A stretch of 64,000 nt of DNA from Aquimarina rhabdastrellae (lineage in GTDB: Bacteria; Bacteroidota; Bacteroidia; Flavobacteriales; Flavobacteriaceae): positions 1-64,000 of the forward strand of contig CANDNT010000017.1 of the NCBI GenBank assembly GCA_947387485.1. Reading direction: 5' to 3'. How positions within the stretch are numbered: position 1 is the first letter of the stretch; every line of letters begins with the position of its first letter. The translations under genes and the position numbers were made by a program. This document shows, in pieces, positions 58,685 through 64,000 of this stretch. The notes under the pieces are model-generated. The model worked only from the letters and a program-made list of their open reading frames with translations, was not told where the DNA came from and did not search any database.

Positions 58685-59218
58685 ATGAAAAAGTCTAAAC
58701 ATAATCAAGAATTTAATATTCCTGAAGGATATTTTGAGTCATTCGAAATAAGACTTCAACAAAAAATTCAACAAGAAAATACTGTGCTACCTAATACTCA
58801 AGAATCAGGTTTTACTATTCCCGAAGATTATTTTGACACTTTTGAAAGTCAATTGAATCAAAAAATTCAATCACAAAAACACTCGTCAAAAGTAATTGAT
58901 TTATTTTCTGTACGTAGATTAATATACATCAGTAGTATTGCTGCTGCTATTACACTTCTTATTGTATTTTTACCCACAACAAGTAGCGAGACTAGCTATA
59001 CCACTTTTGATACTTCTACTATAGATATCATGGATATCGAAAACTATATAAATGACGGAACATTAGAAGTCTCAGATAATGATATCGCACAATTATTTGA
59101 TGATATAGAATTTTCTATTGCAGAACATAGTATAGAAAAACTTAATGACGATACTGTAATAGAATACTTTTCTGAAGAAGAAATTCAATTAGATTATCTT
59201 GACCCCGAAAATTTTTAA
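58685..59218 (+). CDS. Putative anti-sigma-like single-pass membrane protein
   Basis: The 177-residue protein has one membrane segment (about 77-95, RLIYISSIAAAITLLIVFLP). Its cytoplasmic N-terminus holds two copies of a short motif: IPEGYFESFEIRLQQKIQ (residues 12-29) and IPEDYFDTFESQLNQKIQ (45-62). The periplasmic C-terminus is acidic. The position right after an ECF sigma factor suggests an anti-sigma factor, but I see no classical zinc-finger (HxxxCxxC) anti-sigma domain. The IPExYF motif is common in Bacteroidota proteins that follow sigma factors. Confidence 0.75.
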   Translation: MKKSKHNQEFNIPEGYFESFEIRLQQKIQQENTVLPNTQESGFTIPEDYFDTFESQLNQKIQSQKHSSKVIDLFSVRRLIYISSIAAAITLLIVFLPTTSSETSYTTFDTSTIDIMDIENYINDGTLEVSDNDIAQLFDDIEFSIAEHSIEKLNDDTVIEYFSEEEIQLDYLDPENF

Positions 59219-59250
59219 AATAAACATATTTCGTATTAAAATATATTGCA

Positions 59251-59721
59251 ATGAAAAAAATATTATTTCTTATCCTGTGTATTACTAGTTTTTCACTAGT
59301 AGCTCAACATCCACCCAAAAAAGGGCATAGAGAACGTGTTAATGCCTATAAAATAGCTTACTTAACAGATGAGTTAAACTTAACCACAAAAGAAGCTCAA
59401 GGATTTTGGCCATTGTATAATGACCACCAAAAGCAGTTAAACGCTATAAATAAAAAAGAACGAGATCTCATTCATAAATACCGAAAGAAAAATCGTGGTA
59501 AAGAAACCATTGAAAATATTTCGGAAAATGACGCAACCCTTTTCATAACACATCATCTAGAGATAGAAAAGCAGAAATTTGAATCAAAAAATAGTTTCAT
59601 TATAGCTTTAAAAGAAGTGTTACCTAGCAAAAAAATCATACATTATATCAAAGCTGAAAAAGATTTTAGGCGACAACTCATGAAAATATTTAGGGAAAAA
59701 AGAAAGAAACAAAAGCATTAA
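59251..59721 (+). CDS. Small periplasmic protein, Spy/CpxP-like
   Basis: The 156-residue product has a signal peptide ending SFSLVAQ and a mature, very basic helical domain with RVNAYKIAYLTDELNLTTKE (residues 29-48) and EAQGFWPLYNDHQKQL. The LTxxEAxxFWPLYN pattern recalls the Spy/CpxP-like periplasmic sensors that often follow an ECF sigma/anti-sigma pair in Bacteroidota. It sits 32 bp after the membrane protein gene and ends at a strong terminator. Role: likely part of an envelope-stress module (inference). Confidence 0.8.
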   Translation: MKKILFLILCITSFSLVAQHPPKKGHRERVNAYKIAYLTDELNLTTKEAQGFWPLYNDHQKQLNAINKKERDLIHKYRKKNRGKETIENISENDATLFITHHLEIEKQKFESKNSFIIALKEVLPSKKIIHYIKAEKDFRRQLMKIFREKRKKQKH

Positions 59722-59737
59722 AGATTGTTTGCATAAT

Positions 59738-59798
59738 TGTCCGTTCCTCTATTATCGATTACACTACCCTTCTCATCGAGAGGAACGGCTTTTATTTT
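59738..59798. terminator. Long-loop hairpin at end of the sigma operon
   Basis: CCGTTCCTCT / AGAGGAACGG (10-bp perfect stem) with a loop of about 29 nt, then CTTTTATTTT. It also fits the convergent gene ending at 59804. Confidence 0.7.
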
Positions 59799-59803
59799 AA
59801 TTA

Positions 59804-60865
59804 CTAATTAAAAATTAGTTTAGCTATTCTATTTTTTCCGGCAGCATATGCAGTAGTCTCATTTACAAAACGTAATGTATAAAACGATTCAGAACTGATT
59901 TGTTTCCAATGCTTTCCTCCATCATTAGAAATTGAAATACCTGTAAAACCTACAGTTACAAGTTGCTTTCCTTTACTATTAGGAACAAAGCGTACACAAC
60001 TCTTATAATTCGCTCCAGAATCATTATCTGCTATTAATTGCCAAGTTTTACCACCATCTTGAGTTATTGCTTTATTTGATTTAGTCTCATTAGGCAATAA
60101 ATAATCCCCTCCATAAACTATACCTAATTTCTCATTATAGAAATGCCCAGAATAAGTTCCTGTAGTTGCTTTACCATTAATCATAGGAGTATCAAAAACT
60201 TTCCAATCTTTACCTTTATTAGGCGAATACCAAACTCTAGACACTTTTCCCCCAGAGAAAATCCATGTATGATTTCCAATAATAGAAATATTACCATTAC
60301 TCGCAGCAAAAGCTGCTTCTCCTCCTTTGATTTTTGGTAATTCGTCACAAGTTAATTTCTGCCATGTCTCTCCCCCATCTCTTGTTATAATTATCGATAA
60401 ACAATCTGTTATAGGATCTCCCATCGCAATCCCTTCTTGATCATTCCAAAATAAAATAGCATCATAAAATACCTTTTCATGCACCTCTTCATATACCTTT
60501 TTTATTGCTCCATTTTGTTTATCTATTTTAAATAACACCGCTGGATTAGCTATACTTAATAAGAAAAAGTGAGTTTTGGTAGTACCTACAGCCCTAAAAC
60601 TAGGTTTCTTTCCATCATATGCTATAATTTCATCTTTTTTAACAGCAATATCTCCATCTTCATTAAATTCATATATACCGTATTTCCCATTACTTCCTGC
60701 ATACATTAAATGATTTTTATCTACCGCTATAGCTCGTATGCTTACAGAGTCTTTATGGATAACTTCAACCTCAACCTTGGATATTTTTTTCTGACTAAAA
60801 CTATTGGTAGTAAAACAAATACTTATCAATAAACTAATTAAAAAACTGTACTTAAGAGAATTCAT
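59804..60865 (-). CDS. Secreted beta-propeller (YCF48/BNR-like) protein
   Basis: The 353-residue exported protein has a signal peptide ending TTNSFS and repeated blades with Asp-box-like motifs: ITRDGGETWQKL, YSPNKGKDWKVF, ITQDGGKTWQLI and ISNDGGKHWKQI. These S/D-x-D-G-G-x-x-W repeats are BNR/sialidase-type or YCF48-like. No catalytic sialidase residues are evident, so a structural or binding propeller is likely; many such proteins in Flavobacteriaceae are annotated as oxidoreductase with little support. ATG 60863-60865 is chosen because it gives the signal peptide. Confidence 0.8.
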   Translation of the reverse strand: MNSLKYSFLISLLISICFTTNSFSQKKISKVEVEVIHKDSVSIRAIAVDKNHLMYAGSNGKYGIYEFNEDGDIAVKKDEIIAYDGKKPSFRAVGTTKTHFFLLSIANPAVLFKIDKQNGAIKKVYEEVHEKVFYDAILFWNDQEGIAMGDPITDCLSIIITRDGGETWQKLTCDELPKIKGGEAAFAASNGNISIIGNHTWIFSGGKVSRVWYSPNKGKDWKVFDTPMINGKATTGTYSGHFYNEKLGIVYGGDYLLPNETKSNKAITQDGGKTWQLIADNDSGANYKSCVRFVPNSKGKQLVTVGFTGISISNDGGKHWKQISSESFYTLRFVNETTAYAAGKNRIAKLIFN

Positions 60866-61023
60866 AAATTTAATTTCTAAAGAAACTAAAATACAGATAT
60901 CTCTTTCCATAACCTAATTATATATTGTAAGCCTATCTCCTCTTTTTATTCTTATCTCATTATTTTTAAGGCATTACCATAATATTTCACATAAAAAATC
61001 GATAAAATTATCATGTAAACACT

Positions 61024-61031
61024 TACCTTTG
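61024..61031 (+). promoter_or_regulatory. -7 box of the RsmB-like gene
   Basis: TACCTTTG matches TAnnTTTG, 20 bp before ATG 61052. Confidence 0.6.
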
Positions 61032-61051
61032 CAGCCCTAAAAAAACATAAT

Positions 61052-62263
61052 ATGCGCCTACACAGGAATTTAGTATTTGCCGTTATCGATGGATTACATC
61101 TAATTTTTAATGAAGAAGAATATGCTGATAAAGTAGTACAAAAACTACTAAAAAGAGATAAAAGATGGGGATCTAGAGATCGTGGTTTTGTTGCTGAAAC
61201 TACCTACGAAATTGTAAGATGGAAACGTTTATATGAAGAAATAGCAGAAGTTAAACAACCTTACTCTCGCGAAAACCTTTGGCGTATCTTTTCTGTATGG
61301 GCTACATTAAGAGGAATCTCTTTACCTGATTGGAAACAAATAGGTCAAGTTCCTACACGACGTATTAAAGGACGTTTTGACGAATTAAGTAAAATCAGAA
61401 AATTTAGAGAAGCTATTCCTGATTGGTTAGACGAATTAGGAGCGCAAGAACTTGGTGATGATACGTGGACACAAGAGCTTAAAGCACTTAATGAGCAAGC
61501 GCCTGTAGTGCTTCGTACCAATACATTAAAAACTAATCGTAAGGCATTACAAAACACGTTAAGAGAACAAAACATTCTTACAGAAACTATAAAAGGATAT
61601 CCTGATGCATTGCAACTTACAGAACGTGCCAATGTTTTCTCTACTGAAGCATTCAAAAATGGGCTTTTTGAAGTGCAAGATGCCTCTTCTCAATTAGTAG
61701 CTCGTTATGCCGATATAAAACCTGGTCAACGCATCATTGATACTTGTGCTGGTGCTGGTGGTAAAACATTGCATATAGCTGCTTTAATGGAAAACAAAGG
61801 GCAAATCATTGCCATGGATATTTATGCTAATAAGCTTAAAGAATTGAAACGTAGAGCACGTCGCGCAGGTGCTCATAATATAGAACCTAGACCAATCGAT
61901 AGTACCAAAGTAATTAAAAAATTACACGGTAAGGCCGATCGTATTATTATTGATGCTCCATGTAGTGGTTTAGGAGTTTTAAGTCGTAATCCTGATGCGA
62001 AATGGAAATTACAACCTGAATTTCTTGATACTATCAGAGCTACTCAAGCCAAAATTCTTGTAGATTATTCAAAAATGTTGAAATCTGGAGGTAAAATGGT
62101 TTATGCTACTTGTTCTATTTTACCATCAGAAAATCAACATCAAGTACAAAACTTTTTAAATTCTGAAGCTGGAAAAGACTTTACTTTCATCAAAGACAAA
62201 AAAGTATTATCTTGTAAATCAGGATTTGACGGGTTCTATATGGCTTTATTAGAGAAAAAATAA
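61052..62263 (+). CDS. RsmB/NOP-family RNA (cytosine-5) methyltransferase
   Basis: A SAM-dependent rRNA m5C methyltransferase of 403 aa. The N-terminal 140 residues form an RsmB-like RNA-binding part. The catalytic domain shows VQDASSQLVARYADIKPGQR near residue 207, DTCAGAGGKTLHIAALM near 230 (SAM loop), IIIDAPCSGLGVLSRNPDAK near 298 (Pro-Cys motif IV, catalytic assistant) and YATCSILPSENQHQV near 351 (catalytic Cys). RsmB acts on C967 of 16S rRNA; the NOP family also holds other sites, so the target is not certain. Confidence 0.92.
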   Translation: MRLHRNLVFAVIDGLHLIFNEEEYADKVVQKLLKRDKRWGSRDRGFVAETTYEIVRWKRLYEEIAEVKQPYSRENLWRIFSVWATLRGISLPDWKQIGQVPTRRIKGRFDELSKIRKFREAIPDWLDELGAQELGDDTWTQELKALNEQAPVVLRTNTLKTNRKALQNTLREQNILTETIKGYPDALQLTERANVFSTEAFKNGLFEVQDASSQLVARYADIKPGQRIIDTCAGAGGKTLHIAALMENKGQIIAMDIYANKLKELKRRARRAGAHNIEPRPIDSTKVIKKLHGKADRIIIDAPCSGLGVLSRNPDAKWKLQPEFLDTIRATQAKILVDYSKMLKSGGKMVYATCSILPSENQHQVQNFLNSEAGKDFTFIKDKKVLSCKSGFDGFYMALLEKK

Positions 62264-62284
62264 CCCTCATATAAACTATACTAA

Positions 62285-64000
62285 ATGAAAACACAACTAC
62301 TTATTGTTTCACTTTTTATAAGTGTACTTGGTTTTTCTCAAATACCTGCTAATTATTACGATTCGGCAGATGGATTAACTGGTTATGCTTTAAAAACTGA
62401 GCTAAAAAATATTATTTCTAATGGTCATGTAGATCAAGGATATGGAGCCTTATACACAGCTTATCAAACTACAGATTCTGATAACTATTATGAGAATGAT
62501 GGCTCAGTATTAGATATGTATACAGAAAAACCAAACGCTGCAGATTCATTTAACTTTGACCATGATACAGACGGAGGTTCTGGAACTGGAGATGCTTGTG
62601 GTAGCTCTGGAACTACTAATGCTGTTGAAGGAGGCTGTTATAATAGAGAACACTTATTTCCTCAAGGTTTTTTTAACGAAAGGTTTCCTATGCGTTCAGA
62701 TGTACATCATGTAGTTCCATCTGATGCGTATGTTAATAATCAAAGAGGAAATTTCCCTTTTGGAGAAGTAACCAGTCCTACTAATACCTATTCAAATGGA
62801 TCTAAATTAGGACCTAGCGCTACTGCTGGGTACAATGGTACTGTATTTGAGCCTATAGATGAATTTAAAGGAGATATAGCTCGTGCATTATTGTATTTTG
62901 CAACACGATATGAAGATAATGTAACTGATGCTACTTGGGATAATCATGATAGTACTCAAGAAAACCCACTTGACGGAAGTAATGATCAAGTATATGAAAC
63001 TTGGTATATAGCATTATTAGTAAGTTGGCATATTGCAGATCCTGTATCTCAAAGAGAAACAGATAGAAATAATGCGGCTTATAATTTTCAAGGAAATGCA
63101 AATCCGTTTATAAGTCATCCAGAATATGTACAAAGAATCTGGAATGTAACTGCAGATACTGAAGCACCTTCTGTTCCTACAGGCCTTACAGTAACTGGTA
63201 CAACAGCTACTACAGCCAATCTATCTTGGACTGCTGCTACAGATAATGTAGGCGTAACTGAATATGATATCTATGTTGATGGAACATTAAATACTTCTGT
63301 AAGTACTACTACAGCTTCTGTATCTGGATTATCTCCAGAAACTACTTATACTTTTACGGTAGCTGCAAAAGATGCAGCAGGTAATACATCTGCACAAAGT
63401 ACAGCTGCTAACGGAACAACTACAGCTAATACTTCTTCTGGTAATGAACTTTTTATTTCTGAATATGTAGAAGGTAGTAGTAATAATAAAGCTATAGAAA
63501 TTGCAAACTTTACAGGAAATAGTGTTGATCTTTCTATATATTCTCTTAAACGTCAAGTTAACGGATCTGGTAATTGGTCAGATGCTTTAATACTTTCAGG
63601 TTCTTTAAATACAGATGATGTATATGTAATTGCTAATAGTCAAGCAAGTGATGCTATCAAAAATATTGCTGATCTTGAAACTGGGCATACAGCTGTTTCT
63701 TTTAATGGTAATGATCCTATAGGTTTATTTAAAAATGATGTCCTTATTGATATAGTTGGTGTTTTTAATGGTGGTAGTGCTGACTTTGCAGAAAACGTTA
63801 CACTTATTCGTAAATCTAGTGTAAATACTCCTAACACTTCTTTTTCATATGATCCTTCTGGAACTAGTGGAGAATGGGATACCAATGCCAATGATGATAT
63901 TAGCGATTTAGGAACTCACACTTTAGATCCATTATCTACAAATGACTTTGATATTTCAAAATTTAATATGTATCCTAATCCATCTTTAGATGGTTCTATA
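62285..64000 (+). CDS. Secreted endonuclease I with FN3, lamin-tail and T9SS signal (runs past the window)
   Basis: The frame is open from ATG 62285 to the window edge (572 codons). It has a signal peptide ending SVLGFSQ, an endonuclease I (EndA/NucM) domain at about 20-285 with GCYNREHLFPQ near residue 117 and RSDVHHVVPSDAYVNNQRGN after it (catalytic His and metal Asn/Arg/Glu), a fibronectin type III domain at about 297-380, a lamin-tail-like domain at about 390-540, and the start of a type IX sorting domain (FNMYPNPSLDGSI). It is secreted across the outer membrane and degrades DNA. The 3' end is missing, which is a window effect. Confidence 0.9.
   Translation, partial: MKTQLLIVSLFISVLGFSQIPANYYDSADGLTGYALKTELKNIISNGHVDQGYGALYTAYQTTDSDNYYENDGSVLDMYTEKPNAADSFNFDHDTDGGSGTGDACGSSGTTNAVEGGCYNREHLFPQGFFNERFPMRSDVHHVVPSDAYVNNQRGNFPFGEVTSPTNTYSNGSKLGPSATAGYNGTVFEPIDEFKGDIARALLYFATRYEDNVTDATWDNHDSTQENPLDGSNDQVYETWYIALLVSWHIADPVSQRETDRNNAAYNFQGNANPFISHPEYVQRIWNVTADTEAPSVPTGLTVTGTTATTANLSWTAATDNVGVTEYDIYVDGTLNTSVSTTTASVSGLSPETTYTFTVAAKDAAGNTSAQSTAANGTTTANTSSGNELFISEYVEGSSNNKAIEIANFTGNSVDLSIYSLKRQVNGSGNWSDALILSGSLNTDDVYVIANSQASDAIKNIADLETGHTAVSFNGNDPIGLFKNDVLIDIVGVFNGGSADFAENVTLIRKSSVNTPNTSFSYDPSGTSGEWDTNANDDISDLGTHTLDPLSTNDFDISKFNMYPNPSLDGSI

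Noticed and set aside
1..64000. tRNA or rRNA genes, CRISPR arrays, IS elements, prophage
   Set aside because: I looked for T-loop-like motifs, repeated spacers, terminal inverted repeats with transposase frames and phage structural genes; none was convincing. The only stable RNA I can support is the SRP RNA.

Overview
The window is a 64-kb piece of an AT-rich chromosome from a member of the Bacteroidota, almost certainly the family Flavobacteriaceae (a marine Aquimarina-like genus is my guess, not shown). The evidence is the TAnnTTTG -7 promoter box, often with TTG 19 bp upstream, in front of many genes; weak or absent Shine-Dalgarno sites; TonB-dependent receptors with carboxypeptidase-like N-terminal domains; a type IX secretion C-terminal signal on a secreted nuclease; a short bacterial SRP RNA; and a 950-residue CarB. 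I see no IS element, prophage, CRISPR array, tRNA or rRNA. It reads as ordinary core chromosome with a few accessory islets.

Layout. 0-4 kb: a small unknown protein, nucleoside salvage (deoC-deoD), a small transaldolase and an SDR oxidoreductase. 4-7 kb: a BASS-type transporter, a DUF4932-like HExxH lipoprotein, a 63-residue cysteine peptide with a double-glycine-type leader, and the SRP RNA gene. 7-18 kb: glutaminyl cyclase, DEAD-box helicase, PriA, two chalcone-isomerase-like secreted proteins flanking a DUF2147 protein, YihY, NadC and RlmH. 18-27 kb: a histidine kinase/response regulator operon ending in a Ser-rich secreted protein, divergent from an outer-membrane receptor, with clustered 11-bp-spaced TTAACC repeats between them; then a GIY-YIG-like protein and a thioredoxin-fold protein/TonB receptor operon. 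27-36 kb: a SnoaL-like protein, a possibly gasdermin-like protein, a UbiA-like membrane protein, Maf, RmuC, a hotdog thioesterase and an alpha-carbonic anhydrase. 36-46 kb: CarB, L34, TPR and redoxin-like proteins, a four-gene operon ending in two Cys-tailed proteins, and MtaB. 46-64 kb: a peptide-binding lipoprotein, two paralogous lipoproteins, a GlmU-like protein, L31, a GT2 glycosyltransferase, phosphohexomutase, an ABC exporter, a sigma factor/membrane protein/periplasmic protein cassette, a beta-propeller protein, an RsmB-like methyltransferase, and a secreted endonuclease I cut by the window edge.

Most promising for follow-up: (1) the 41.4-44.6 kb operon (alpha/beta hydrolase, lytic transglycosylase, GRDP-like protein, protein with six SSC repeats at its C-terminus); (2) the TTAACC direct-repeat clusters at 20.87 and 20.96 kb, which look like binding sites of the adjacent OmpR-type regulator; (3) the leader-containing peptide at 6.4-6.6 kb; (4) the receptor whose only two cysteines form a CxxC next to a secreted CxxC thioredoxin; (5) a weak gasdermin-like candidate at 27.9-28.6 kb. 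All functional statements rest on motif reading and memory of families; no search was run.
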